Assembly: GCA_005768755.1 (NCBI GenBank) | Contig: VAFL01000010.1 | Span: forward strand, 76,131-140,130 | Length of the DNA stretch: 64,000 nt | Direction of reading: 5' to 3' | Origin: Paracoccus denitrificans | GTDB lineage: Bacteria > Pseudomonadota > Alphaproteobacteria > Rhodobacterales > Rhodobacteraceae | Shown: one piece after another, positions 44,089-53,075 of the stretch | Numbering within the stretch: the stretch's first letter is position 1 | Layout: the number at the start of each line of letters is the position of its first letter | The notes under the pieces: model-generated | What the model was told of the DNA's origin: nothing | Seen by the model: the letters and a program-made list of their open reading frames with translations, nothing else | Databases searched by the model: none | Position numbers and translations under genes: made by a program

Positions 44089-45648
44089 ATGAAAGCTTAC
44101 TATCTTGGCGCTGCGTTTCTTGCGCTTGCGACAGCACCGGCGATTGCGCAGGATACCGCGCCCGTCACCGCCTGCGCCGGCCTGGCAGGGGTTGCGGCCT
44201 TCGACACGATTGTTTCGCGGGCCGAGGATATGCCGGCGGCCGATGGTCAGCCTGCCTATTGTCTTGTGCAGGGCGTGATCGAACCTCGTGTCGGCGCGGG
44301 CCAGCGGACCTATGGCACCGGGTTTGAGCTGCGGATGCCCGCCGACTGGTCCGGTCGTTTTCTGTTTCAGGGCGGCGGCGGTTGGGATGGGTCCATCCGC
44401 CCGGCAGAGGGGATCATCGACCGTTCGAAGCCCGAGGATACGGCGCTTGCACGGGGCTTCGCGGTGGTGGCGACCGATGCAGGCCACAGCGGCGATTCCG
44501 CGACCGACGGCTGGTTCGGGATCGACATGAAAGCGCGCGAGGATAACGGGTATAATTCTGTCCGGCTGGTGACCGAACGCGCCAAGGCGCTGCTGTCGCG
44601 CTATTACGGACAGGACCCGCATCATTCCTATTTCATGGGCTGTTCCAATGGTGGCAGGCAGGGCATGGTCGCGGCCGTCCGTACCCCGATGGAGTTCGAT
44701 GGCGTATTGTCGGGTGCACCGGCATTCGATCTGACGCCCTCGATCATCGCCTGGAACTGGAACACCCGCGCCCTGATGGATGCAGCTCCGACGGATGCGG
44801 CAGGCAACCCCATCGTTTCGCAGGCCTTCAGCGACGCCGAGTTGGAATTGGTGACACAAGCCGCACTTGCCGCCTGCGATGCCGATGATGGGGCCGAGGA
44901 CGGCAATATCTTCCGCCCCGCCGATTGCGGCTTCGATCCCGCCGTCCTGCAATGCGAAGGCGACAAGACCGACAGTTGCCTGAGCGCCGAACAGGTCACC
45001 GCCCTGCAAAAGATTCAGGCCGGCCCAAGCGACAGCAGCGGAGAGGTCATCTATACCGGCTGGCCGCTGGCCAATATGGACGGCCCGGGCGGTATGCGTG
45101 CCTGGATGCTGGGCGACGCAACCGGTGCAGAACCGAATGCGCGGGGCTTCAGCTTCTCGCAGGGTTGGATGCGGACGGTCGGCTCGACCCCCCCGCAGCC
45201 CGATTTCGATGCGATGGACTTCGATATCGACGACCGCGATTTCCTGATGGAAAACGCGCCGGTCTTTGCCGCGACGGATCCCGACTATCAGGCCTTCCGC
45301 GATAATGGCGGCAAGATCCTGTGGTGGCATGGCAATGCCGATCCGGCATTTTCGGTCAGGCATTTCCTGAACTGGTATCAAGGCACGTTTCAGCAGGCGA
45401 ATGCGGGGTCAGAAGAATTCTCGCGCGTTTTCCTGGTGCCGGGGATGCATCATTGCAGCGGTGGCGCCGGTCCGATCAGCTTTGACGGCCTCACACCCCT
45501 GGTGGAATGGGTCGAGAACGGCACCGCGCCCGACAGTCTCACCGCCTCTGTCCCGGAAGGCGCGGAAGGCACGGACCGCCCGCTTTGCGCCTTTCCCGCA
45601 TATGCCCAACCCGATGACGCCGGGCAGGGCTTTGTCTGCGCAGAATAG
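44089..45648 (+). CDS. Tannase/feruloyl esterase family protein
   Basis: Secreted esterase of 519 aa with a signal peptide ending AIAQ/D near residue 21. The catalytic triad is visible: Ser in GCSNGGRQGM near 185, Asp in HGNADPAFS near 413 and His in GMHHCSGG near 452. Many cysteines and the acidic DADDGAEDGNIF loop near 270 (calcium-binding in the family) support export and stability. Such enzymes release ferulate, gallate or related acids from esters, matching the acyl-CoA ligase and TRAP importer encoded just before it. Confidence 0.92.
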   Translation: MKAYYLGAAFLALATAPAIAQDTAPVTACAGLAGVAAFDTIVSRAEDMPAADGQPAYCLVQGVIEPRVGAGQRTYGTGFELRMPADWSGRFLFQGGGGWDGSIRPAEGIIDRSKPEDTALARGFAVVATDAGHSGDSATDGWFGIDMKAREDNGYNSVRLVTERAKALLSRYYGQDPHHSYFMGCSNGGRQGMVAAVRTPMEFDGVLSGAPAFDLTPSIIAWNWNTRALMDAAPTDAAGNPIVSQAFSDAELELVTQAALAACDADDGAEDGNIFRPADCGFDPAVLQCEGDKTDSCLSAEQVTALQKIQAGPSDSSGEVIYTGWPLANMDGPGGMRAWMLGDATGAEPNARGFSFSQGWMRTVGSTPPQPDFDAMDFDIDDRDFLMENAPVFAATDPDYQAFRDNGGKILWWHGNADPAFSVRHFLNWYQGTFQQANAGSEEFSRVFLVPGMHHCSGGAGPISFDGLTPLVEWVENGTAPDSLTASVPEGAEGTDRPLCAFPAYAQPDDAGQGFVCAE

Positions 45649-45670
45649 CGCGTCGACGGTAACGCCCCTG

Positions 45671-45702
45671 CCCTTCGCCGGGCCATTCCCTCCGGCGAGG
45701 GG
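45671..45702 (+). repeat. Hairpin after the tannase gene
   Basis: An 11-bp stem CCCTTCGCCGG/CCGGCGAGGGG (one G-U pair) around a 10-base loop, 22 bp after the tannase stop. There is no T run, so it is only a candidate terminator or stabilising stem. Confidence 0.5.
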
Positions 45703-45724
45703 CCAGGCTGGGTCAACGTCATGC

Positions 45725-45976
45725 ATGCTGCTGGCGCGTGAATGGGATATCGACACCCGCATTGTCGACGAACACACACCCGAAGACGGCGTGAAGATCG
45801 ATGTTCACGAGGCCGAGGAAGGCGTGATCTTCGATCAGAACGGTCTGTCGGTCACCGTCCTCCCGGTCCATCACGCCGACAACATCATCAACGCTGTCGA
45901 GTACCCGATCGATGATGGTGAAAAGTCGGTGCTGATCAGCGGCGATACGACAGGCGGCCGGCGCAGCCGGATCTGA
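45725..45976 (+). pseudogene. Fragment of a metallo-beta-lactamase-fold hydrolase
   Basis: The plus-strand frame from about 45725 reads IDTRIVDEHTPEDGVKIDVH, then VTVLPVHHADNIINAVEYPI, ending VLISGDTTGG. This is the strand-loop order of MBL-fold hydrolases of the arylsulfatase/RNase Z-like group (VxHHAD.. and SGDT). The HxHxDH metal site upstream and the C-terminal part are missing, so it is a remnant of roughly 80 residues. It starts right after the tannase hairpin with no ribosome site. Confidence 0.65.
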
Positions 45977-46146
45977 CCTTGGACACAAGCCAAACTGCTG
46001 ATGGCGTGCCGGGAAGGAATGGGGCCAAGGGAAAACAGATGTGGCGGCATGTCGGTATTGCCGAGCGCTGCCACGTCTGAGCTATAGTTGACAAATTAAG
46101 TCGCCAAATATAGCCACTTCAGAAAATCCCAACTGGAGTGCGGCGC

Positions 46147-47271
46147 ATGTTTCCCCGGTCTTCCATCATTGCAGCAATTCTGGTTGCCGCTCAGTCTTCG
46201 CAGGCTTCGGCCGATCCTGTCACGGTTACCGATGTCACCGGGCGCGAGGTTACGGTAGATGCGCCGGCAGATCGGATCATTCTGGGCGAAGGGCGTCAGA
46301 TCTATCTTCTGGGCGTGCTGGAACGCGATGCACCCTTCCAGCGCGTGGTGGGCTGGCGCGAGGACCTTCTGCAGGCCGACCCCGATACCTACGCGCTCTA
46401 TGCCGAGAAATTCCCCGAACTCAAGGACCTGCCCACCTTTGGCGGCTTCAAGGATGGCACCTTTGACGTCGAACAGGCCGCAGCACTTGATCCTGATGTC
46501 GTGCTCATGAATTTCGAGGCGAAGCAGGCGACCGAGGATGCCGGCTATGATGACAAGCTGGCCGAATTGGGCATTCCGATCGTCTATGTGGATTTCCGCG
46601 AGGATCCGATGGCCCATAGCGTCCAGTCCATGCGCATCATGGGTCAGTTGATCGGACGGCAGGACAAGGCCGAGGAATATGTCAGCTTCGTCGAAGAACA
46701 GATGGCGCGGGTCACCGATGTGCTGGCCGACGCCGAATTCGAACGCCCGAGGGTCTTTGTCGACCGCGCCGGCGGCTATTCCGACGATTGCTGCATGACC
46801 TTCGGTGACGGCAATTTCGGCGAATATGTCGAGATCGCAGGCGGCACGAATATCGCCAGCGACATCCTGCCCACCACCTTCGGGACGCTTAACCCCGAAC
46901 AGATCATTGCCGCCAACCCTCAGCAGGTGATCGTCACCGGCGGTCAGTGGGAAGCTTACGTTCCCGGCGGCGCCTGGGTCGGCGTAGGTCCGGGATCGGA
47001 CATGACCGAGGCCCGCGCCAAGCTGGAAGCCCTGACCCAGCGCACCGCGATGACCGGTATCGAAGCCGTAGAGACCGGACAGGTTCACGCAATCTGGCAC
47101 CAGTTCTACGACAATCCCTATTACTTCGTGGCGGTCCAGCGCCTTGCAAAATGGTTTCACCCCGAACTTTTCGCCGATCTCGACCCCGAGGCAACGCTGC
47201 AGGAGCTGCATAATCGCTTCCTGCCGGTGCCCTACAAGCCCGGGTATTGGGTCTCTCTGAATGAACAGTAA
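46147..47271 (+). CDS. ABC transporter substrate-binding protein, iron/metal-chelate type
   Basis: Periplasmic receptor of 374 aa (PF01497 fold) for a siderophore, haem or cobalamin-like ligand. Signal peptide cleavage is near QASA/D at residue 22. VTVTDVTGREVTVDAPADRI near 25 and DVEQAAALDPDVVLMNFE near 110 are the family landmarks. GGAG lies 8 bases before this ATG, so I prefer it to the in-frame GTG 9 bases upstream. TTGACA at 46088 and a TATA-rich stretch 15 bases later may be the promoter. No Fur or Irr box could be identified by eye. Confidence 0.88.
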   Translation: MFPRSSIIAAILVAAQSSQASADPVTVTDVTGREVTVDAPADRIILGEGRQIYLLGVLERDAPFQRVVGWREDLLQADPDTYALYAEKFPELKDLPTFGGFKDGTFDVEQAAALDPDVVLMNFEAKQATEDAGYDDKLAELGIPIVYVDFREDPMAHSVQSMRIMGQLIGRQDKAEEYVSFVEEQMARVTDVLADAEFERPRVFVDRAGGYSDDCCMTFGDGNFGEYVEIAGGTNIASDILPTTFGTLNPEQIIAANPQQVIVTGGQWEAYVPGGAWVGVGPGSDMTEARAKLEALTQRTAMTGIEAVETGQVHAIWHQFYDNPYYFVAVQRLAKWFHPELFADLDPEATLQELHNRFLPVPYKPGYWVSLNEQ

Positions 47272-48331
47272 GGCGGACCCTGTCGGCAAACCTGCGGAAG
47301 GGCGCGATTTCTATCGCGCCCTTGTTCTTCGCAGGCAGATGATCCTGCTGGGGCTGTCCGTGGCACTGCTGATAAGCTTTTGCGTTGACCTTGCGCTGGG
47401 ACCGGCAAATTACGAATTGGGCCAGGTCATCCGGGCGCTATTCCTGCCCGGCACCGTAGACGATCAGCTGCGCGTCATCCTGTGGGAGATCCGGATGCCG
47501 GTCGCCCTGATGGCGCTTGTCGTGGGCGCCAGCCTGTCGGTCGCGGGCATGCAGATGCAGACGATCCTGAACAACCCGCTGGCCAGCCCCTTCACGCTTG
47601 GGATCTCTGCCGGGGCGGGGTTTGGCGCGGCGCTGGCACTGGCCTTCGGGGTGGCGCTGTTTCCGCTTGCGGTCGATTACGTCATTCCGGTCAATGCATT
47701 TCTGATGGCCATGCTGACCTCGCTGGCGATCTACGGGCTCAGCCTGCGGCGCGGCGTGACCAGTGAAACCATCGTGCTGCTTGGGATTGCGCTGGTGTTC
47801 ATCTTCAACGCGCTGATGTCACTGATCCAGTTCTTTGCCAGCCAGCAGGCCGTCGCGGCCGTGGTGTTCTGGACGATGGGCAGCCTGACCAAGGCGACAT
47901 GGCCGAAACTGTGGGTATCGCTGGCCGTTCTGGTGGCAGCCCTTCCACTGCTGGCGCGGCGCGGCTGGTCGCTGACCGCGATGCGGCTTGGCGATGCCAA
48001 GGCGGAAAGCATGGGCGTCAACCTGCGCGGTTTGCGACTGGAGGCGTTGATGATCGTCAGCCTGCTGGCCTCGATTTCGGTTTCCTTTGTCGGCACCATC
48101 GGCTTTATCGGACTGGTCGGGCCGCATATCGCCCGGATGCTGCTGGGCGAGGATCAGCGCTTTCTTTTGCCCGGCGCCGCCATTTCCGGGGCACTGATCC
48201 TGTCGGTGGGATCGGTCCTGTCCAAGATGATCATCCCGGGCACGGTGATCCCCATCGGCATCGTGACCTCCATCGTCGGCATCCCCTTCTTTCTTTACCT
48301 GATCCTGAACCGCCGGGTGGCGACATGGTAA
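47261..48331 (+). CDS. FecCD family ABC transporter permease
   Basis: Inner-membrane permease of 356 aa, about ten hydrophobic segments. FecCD markers are EIRMPVALMALVVGASLSVA near residue 75, QMQTILNNPLASPFTLGIS near 98 and GFIGLVGPHIARMLLGED near 285. The start overlaps the binding-protein gene by 11 bp and the stop overlaps the ATPase by 7 bp. It forms the channel of the metal-chelate importer. Confidence 0.93.
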   Translation: MNSKADPVGKPAEGRDFYRALVLRRQMILLGLSVALLISFCVDLALGPANYELGQVIRALFLPGTVDDQLRVILWEIRMPVALMALVVGASLSVAGMQMQTILNNPLASPFTLGISAGAGFGAALALAFGVALFPLAVDYVIPVNAFLMAMLTSLAIYGLSLRRGVTSETIVLLGIALVFIFNALMSLIQFFASQQAVAAVVFWTMGSLTKATWPKLWVSLAVLVAALPLLARRGWSLTAMRLGDAKAESMGVNLRGLRLEALMIVSLLASISVSFVGTIGFIGLVGPHIARMLLGEDQRFLLPGAAISGALILSVGSVLSKMIIPGTVIPIGIVTSIVGIPFFLYLILNRRVATW

Positions 48332-49107
48332 GCCTGCAACTGCATGACATTTCTGCGGGCTATTCCGGTCATGCCGTCATCGCGGACGTCTCGACACCGG
48401 TGCTGAAGGGGGGGCAGGTGGTCGCGCTGCTGGGTGCGAATGCCGCCGGCAAATCGACGCTGTTCCGGCGCATCTTCGGCCTGTTGCACGGCAAGGGGAA
48501 TGTTCGCATCGAAGGGGCCACGTCCGCCAGACCGATCGCCTATATGCCGCAGGACAATGGCGCGCGCCCGGTTCTGTCTGTCTACGAATCCATCCTTCTT
48601 GCCCGGATGCAGGGGCGCAGGCTGAAGGTGTTGGACGAGGATCACGCCAAGGTCGAGGACATGCTGCGCCTGCTGGGGATAACCCATCTGCGCAGCCGCA
48701 ATCTGGGCGATCTCAGCGGTGGGCAGCGCCAGATGGTCAGCGCGGCACAGGCGTTGGCGCAGGACCCGCAGATCCTGCTGCTGGACGAGCCGACCTCGGC
48801 GCTGGATCTCAGCCATCAGATTGACCTTCTGTTGCTGTTGCGCAGCCTGGCGGATGCACAGGGATTGCTGATCATTGTCGCGCTGCACGATCTTGGCCAT
48901 GCCCTGCGCTTCAGCGACGCGGCCCTCGTGCTGCATCGCGGCGGGCTGATCGCCTGCGGGACGACCAGCGACGTGATCACACCGGAGCTGTTGCAGGACG
49001 TCTTCGATGACGAGGCACGTATCGAAACCTGTTCCAAAGGGCGACCGCAGCTGATCGTCGATGGTCGCAGCCAGATTTTGCCGATCAGTTCCGGGCATTC
49101 CACCTGA
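48325..49107 (+). CDS. FecE/FepC-type ABC transporter ATP-binding protein
   Basis: Cytoplasmic ATPase of 260 aa for the metal-chelate importer. Walker A GANAAGKST is near residue 37, signature LSGGQRQMV near 130 and Walker B ILLLDEPTSALD near 151, followed by the H-loop LHDLGHALRF near 190. Its 7-bp overlap with the permease shows operon structure. Nothing indicates the exact ligand. Confidence 0.93.
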   Translation: MVSLQLHDISAGYSGHAVIADVSTPVLKGGQVVALLGANAAGKSTLFRRIFGLLHGKGNVRIEGATSARPIAYMPQDNGARPVLSVYESILLARMQGRRLKVLDEDHAKVEDMLRLLGITHLRSRNLGDLSGGQRQMVSAAQALAQDPQILLLDEPTSALDLSHQIDLLLLLRSLADAQGLLIIVALHDLGHALRFSDAALVLHRGGLIACGTTSDVITPELLQDVFDDEARIETCSKGRPQLIVDGRSQILPISSGHST

Positions 49108-49183
49108 CCGGCACCGTAGCCAGGCGATGTCGGATCCGCTGTCGATCCTGACGGACTTTGCCTGGCTGCGGTGTTTTCTGGTT

Positions 49184-49828
49184 TCAGACGGCAAGCGGCA
49201 CGCGCAGCGCCGCCGTCAATTCCTTCTGGTTCATCGCGGCACCAAATACCGGCGTGCCGATCGCGAAGCTGCCCGCATTGGACAGCGGACCTGCGTCGAC
49301 CGGGTCAAAGCCGATCCGGTCGATGAACCGCGCGACCAGGGCCCGCGCATCCGGGTCATCACCCGCCAACGCCATGGCGCGGCGGTCGGGATCGCCCTTG
49401 GGCCGGGCATCGCCATCAATCTGATGATAGCCCATATGGTTGAAGCTGCGCACCAGGCGCGCGCCTGCCAGCCGGTCCGCAATCACTTCACTGCTGGAGG
49501 GCGCGCCTTCAAATTCCGGCAACGTGCCATCTGTCGGCGCCCAGTAGTTCATCGCGTCCACCACGACCTTGCCCGCCAACGCCGCGGCATCGAGGCTGCG
49601 ATATTTCGACAAGGGCAGCGCCAGCACGATGATATCACTGGCAGCAATCAATACGTCAGCATCGGACGCAATCGCCCCCGGAGCTGTGAACTGCAGCACC
49701 AGCGAGATTTCTGAAGCGGGCCGCGAGGACGCCACGCGGACCTCATATCCAGCGGCGAGGGCGCGGCGCGCGACTGCCGTACCGACGCGCCCAGCACCCA
49801 GAATCCCGATCACTTTCGGTTCTTTCAT
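49184..49828 (-). CDS. NADP-binding F420-reductase-like protein
   Basis: Rossmann-fold protein of 214 aa in the F420_oxidored (PF03807) superfamily; GILGAGRVGTAVARRAL at residues 8-24 binds NADP, and VVVDAMNYWAPTDG near 90 and FNHMGYHQ near 133 are conserved. The ATG has GGAGGAACAG upstream; a GTG 15 bases earlier is less likely. It sits 11 bp after the flavin oxidoreductase on the same strand, so the pair may form a redox system that uses NADP. F420 dependence is not implied; the cofactor is uncommon in this group. Confidence 0.82.
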   Translation of the reverse strand: MKEPKVIGILGAGRVGTAVARRALAAGYEVRVASSRPASEISLVLQFTAPGAIASDADVLIAASDIIVLALPLSKYRSLDAAALAGKVVVDAMNYWAPTDGTLPEFEGAPSSSEVIADRLAGARLVRSFNHMGYHQIDGDARPKGDPDRRAMALAGDDPDARALVARFIDRIGFDPVDAGPLSNAGSFAIGTPVFGAAMNQKELTAALRVPLAV

Positions 49829-49839
49829 CTGTTCCTCCG

Positions 49840-50898
49840 TCACACGGCCTTGGCAACTTCGGCCGTTTCGGCCAAAGCAGCATCGACCAGCGGCTTCACC
49901 TTCATTCCCAGCAACTCGATCGAGCGCAGGAAGTCCTTTTGCGGCACCTGCCCCAGATCCATCTGGAAAAAGTGCCGGTCATGGCCCATGGCGCCATGCA
50001 GATCGACGATCCGTTCGGCGATCTCCTCTGGCGAGCCGACGAACAGCGCGCCCTTGCCATTGGCTTCGCGGTCAAAGCCCGCGCGCTGCGGGGCGGGGAA
50101 GCCACGAATCTCGCCCAGGGCACGGAATGCCTCGTGATAGTGGTTCCACCAGAAGTCTTTCGCGGCCTGCGCGTCCTCGCCCACAAAACCCGGGCTGGCG
50201 ACCGAGATGCGGGTATCGGCACCTTCGACCTTCACCTGTTCGACCGCCTGACGGTAAAGCTGCGCGAGCGGCGCGAAGCGTTCGGCATCACCCCCGATGA
50301 TGGCATAGCTGACCGGCAGGCCGGCAATGGCGGCGCGCACCGTCGAATTCGGATTGCCGCCCGTGGCCAGCCAGATCGGCAGCTTGCCGTTTTCCGGGCG
50401 CGGCACGACAAGCGCATCACTTAGCGAGGGCCGGAAGCGGCCTTCCCAGGTCACGCTTTCGCTGTCGTTCAGCTTCAGCAGCAGGTCCAGCTTTTCGGCA
50501 TAAAGTTCGTCATAGTCATTCAGGCTGTGGCCAAACAGCGGGAAGCTCTCGGTTGAAGACCCCCTGCCCGCCGTAATCTCGGCCCGGCCATTCGACAGCG
50601 CGTCGAGCGTTGCGAATTGCTGAAAGACCCGCACCGGATCGTCGGTCGACAGGACCGTAACGGCACTACCAAGCGTGATGCTTCGGGTCGTCGACGCCGC
50701 AGCGCCGAGGATCACCGAAGCGGCAGAGGCGGGCATTTCGCGGGTATGATGCTCGCCGATGCCGAAGTAATCCAGCCCCACCTGATCAGCCAGCTGGATC
50801 GCTTCCAGCAGGTTGCGTTGGGCCTGTGCGGTGCTGCCCAGTTCGCCCGTCCGCGGGTCGCGCTGCACGTCGCCGAAGCTGTAGACACCCAGTTCCAT
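49840..50898 (-). CDS. LLM class flavin-dependent oxidoreductase
   Basis: Bacterial-luciferase-like monooxygenase of 352 aa. TIM-barrel landmarks are YFGIGEHHTREMPASAAS near residue 45, GRAEITAGRGSS near 107 and LPIWLATGGNPNS near 172. The ATG has GGAGGG upstream with proper spacing; an upstream in-frame ATG would add only six residues. It precedes the NADP-binding gene and is divergent from an HxlR regulator with a 110-bp gap. The substrate is unknown. Confidence 0.9.
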   Translation of the reverse strand: MELGVYSFGDVQRDPRTGELGSTAQAQRNLLEAIQLADQVGLDYFGIGEHHTREMPASAASVILGAAASTTRSITLGSAVTVLSTDDPVRVFQQFATLDALSNGRAEITAGRGSSTESFPLFGHSLNDYDELYAEKLDLLLKLNDSESVTWEGRFRPSLSDALVVPRPENGKLPIWLATGGNPNSTVRAAIAGLPVSYAIIGGDAERFAPLAQLYRQAVEQVKVEGADTRISVASPGFVGEDAQAAKDFWWNHYHEAFRALGEIRGFPAPQRAGFDREANGKGALFVGSPEEIAERIVDLHGAMGHDRHFFQMDLGQVPQKDFLRSIELLGMKVKPLVDAALAETAEVAKAV

Positions 50899-51008
50899 AT
50901 CAATCCCTCCAGTCATCAGCCTGCCGAAATTTTCTGCATCAGGCTGGTATAAACTTGTAACTTGCTTCTATATTGATACCGAAATCCGCCACACAAGAAG
51001 GCACATTC

Positions 51009-51383
51009 ATGATACCTGATACAGAGGGCCCCAACCTGCTGGATGCCTGCACACCGGTGCGCGCCATCCTGAACCGCATTGGCGACAAGTGGTCGGTTCT
51101 GATCGTGATGGCGCTGTGCAGCGGATCCTTGCGCTTCAACGAATTGAAGCGTGCCGTTGACGGCATCACCCAGCGCATGCTGACCCTGACGCTGCGGGGC
51201 ATGGAACGTGACGGGCTGCTGACCCGCAAGGTCCACCCGACCACGCCGCCCCGTGTAGAATATGCACTGACCGAGCTGGGCCTGTCCCTGCGCGGCCCGG
51301 TCGAGGCTATCGGCACATGGGCGGTGGCCAATGAGGCAAGGATCGCCGCCGCGCAGGCGCGCTACGATGCTGAAAACAGCTAG
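51009..51383 (+). CDS. HxlR family transcriptional regulator
   Basis: Winged-helix regulator of 124 aa. The HxlR core is seen in ILNRIGDKWSVLIVMALCSG near residue 20 and LRFNELKRAVDGITQRMLT near 42, then the wing PPRVEYALTE. A cysteine (DACTPV, residue 13) sits at the position where redox-sensing members carry theirs. The start was set at the ATG after AAGAAGG. It is divergent from the LLM oxidoreductase gene, the usual target in such pairs, and converges on a GNAT gene 3 bp away. Confidence 0.88.
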   Translation: MIPDTEGPNLLDACTPVRAILNRIGDKWSVLIVMALCSGSLRFNELKRAVDGITQRMLTLTLRGMERDGLLTRKVHPTTPPRVEYALTELGLSLRGPVEAIGTWAVANEARIAAAQARYDAENS

Positions 51384-51386
51384 CCG

Positions 51387-51671
51387 TCAGCCCACGACGA
51401 TATCGTCGTAATCCCGGTTCTCGGCATAGAAATGCTGCATGAAGCTGCATTTCAGCACCGCCTTGCGGCCTGATGCGCGGATCAGGTCGAACGTGCCGGT
51501 CGCCAGCTTCGTGCCGATCCCCTGCCCGCCATATTCGGACGGAACCTCGGTATGGTTCAGCACCAGATTGCCATTCTCGTCGATCTGGTAATAAGCGGCG
51601 GCGATATCCTCGCCCTCCAGCGCAAGTTCAAAGCGATGTTCGGCCGCATTTTCAGTGACGCCGTTTGACAT
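51387..51671 (-). CDS. Small GNAT-like N-acetyltransferase (YjdJ/GCN5-related)
   Basis: Protein of 94 aa with the single-domain fold typical of the short YjdJ group: LVLNHTEVPSEYGGQGIGTK near residues 31-51 is the acetyl-CoA-binding V/RxxQGxG/A segment. The C-terminus has CSFMQHFYAENRDYDD. Its start overlaps the preceding monooxygenase by 20 bp, so the two are coupled. Substrate not known. Confidence 0.85.
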   Translation of the reverse strand: MSNGVTENAAEHRFELALEGEDIAAAYYQIDENGNLVLNHTEVPSEYGGQGIGTKLATGTFDLIRASGRKAVLKCSFMQHFYAENRDYDDIVVG

Positions 51672-52779
51672 GGGACCCCTCCTGGTTGGTCTTCACCGGA
51701 TCAATGCCCAGATAGCGGGTGAGTTCCTGCGCGGCCGCCGCCCCTGCGCGGTTCGCGCCGATGGTCGACGCCGAGGGGCCATAACCCACCAGATGCACGC
51801 GCGGATCGCGTTCGACTTGTGTCGCAAGGCGGCCGGTCATGGTGATGCCGCCGTTTGCCTCTCGCAGTTGCAGCGGCGCCAGATGATCCAACGCGCTTCG
51901 AAAGCCCGTGGCCCAGATGATGACATCGACGGCTTCCTCTCGGCCATCGCGCCAGCGGATGCCCGTCCGCGTGATCTCGGAAAACATGGGCTGACGGTTC
52001 AACACGCCACGCGCCTCCATCGCGTTGATCGCGGGACTGCGCGGTATGCCGGTGACCGACACAACTGATCCGGGGACAAGCCCCTGCCGGACCCGTTCCT
52101 CGACCCGAGCGACGGCGGCGCGGCCGTCTTCAGCGGTGAAATCGGTGTCACGAAACTCGGCCGGCCGCTGCGTGACCCAGATCGTGTCGGCAACCTGCGA
52201 CACCTCGTCAAGGATCTGCAGGGCCGAAATACCGGCGCCAACGATCACCACCCGCTGACCGGAGAACTCATCGGGTGTATGATAGTCATGGGTATGAATC
52301 TGGCGGCCCTGAAACAGCTCTCGCCCCGGATAATAGGGGATCTGCGGTGCATCCCATGTGCCGGTCGCATTGATTATACCGCGTGCGGAAAAGGTTTCGC
52401 GATCCGTTTCGACGCGCAGCCGGTCGCCCCGGTCGCACACAAGCCGTGTGCTGACGGGACGGTAAACCGCAAGGTGAAAGCGTTCCTCGTAAGCGCCGAA
52501 ATAGGCGGGCACGGCCTCGGCCGCGCGGACCTCGGTCTGGCCGGGGTCCAGCACCTCGGCAAAGCCCATGCCTGGCAGATCGTGCACACGGTTGACTGTC
52601 TTCATTGTCAGCGATGGCCAGCGGAACTGCCACGCACCGCCAGGCTTCGGCGACTTGTCCAGCACCAGATATCCCTTGCCCCCGACCAGCCCCAGCCTCT
52701 GCAGGTGATAGGCCGATGACAGGCCCGCCTGCCCGCCGCCGATCACCAGAATGTCGATCTTGTAGGCTAGGTTGGACAT
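51652..52779 (-). CDS. Flavin-containing NAD(P)-binding monooxygenase-like protein
   Basis: FAD-dependent oxidoreductase of 375 aa in the CzcO/FMO group. VIGGGQAGLSSAYHL at residues 12-26 binds FAD and VIVGAGISALQILDEV near 175 binds NADPH. ATGTWDAPQIPYYPG near 140 and IIWATGFRSALDHL near 287 are conserved in these enzymes. Upstream (52780-53075) there is about 300 bp where I see no gene. It may act on amines, sulfides or ketones; the substrate is open. Confidence 0.85.
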   Translation of the reverse strand: MSNLAYKIDILVIGGGQAGLSSAYHLQRLGLVGGKGYLVLDKSPKPGGAWQFRWPSLTMKTVNRVHDLPGMGFAEVLDPGQTEVRAAEAVPAYFGAYEERFHLAVYRPVSTRLVCDRGDRLRVETDRETFSARGIINATGTWDAPQIPYYPGRELFQGRQIHTHDYHTPDEFSGQRVVIVGAGISALQILDEVSQVADTIWVTQRPAEFRDTDFTAEDGRAAVARVEERVRQGLVPGSVVSVTGIPRSPAINAMEARGVLNRQPMFSEITRTGIRWRDGREEAVDVIIWATGFRSALDHLAPLQLREANGGITMTGRLATQVERDPRVHLVGYGPSASTIGANRAGAAAAQELTRYLGIDPVKTNQEGSHVKRRH

Positions 52780-53075
52780 GACCCCGCGCCGAACTGAATG
52801 GTAACTGCCGCACAGTCAGACTGACGGCGGATGCAAGGACAGGCAAGCCCGGGCCGGCAAGTATCGGGCAAAAAGCTGCGACGCCAAGGCACGTGCAGTC
52901 AAAAGCATAATTGGCCCTTCGCCGTCTCGAACATTCCGCCCGCACGATGCGGCCGCAGACATGCTTTCCCGCCCGGCGGTCGCCCTTGCGCCTTATGCCA
53001 TCTTGCGCGGCAGCGTGACCGAGCCACAGCGATAAACGACAGCTCCCGTCTCGGCAGCGTGTGATCGGAGTGGCT

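Noticed and set aside
46081..46146. Fur, Irr or RirA box before the metal-chelate importer
   Set aside because: No motif close to the known consensus sequences is visible; only a promoter-like TTGACA is present.
46096..47289. Minus-strand frame of almost 400 codons opposite the metal-chelate binding protein
   Set aside because: Shadow of the real gene: composition is low in hydrophobic core patterns and the plus-strand protein has clear family motifs.
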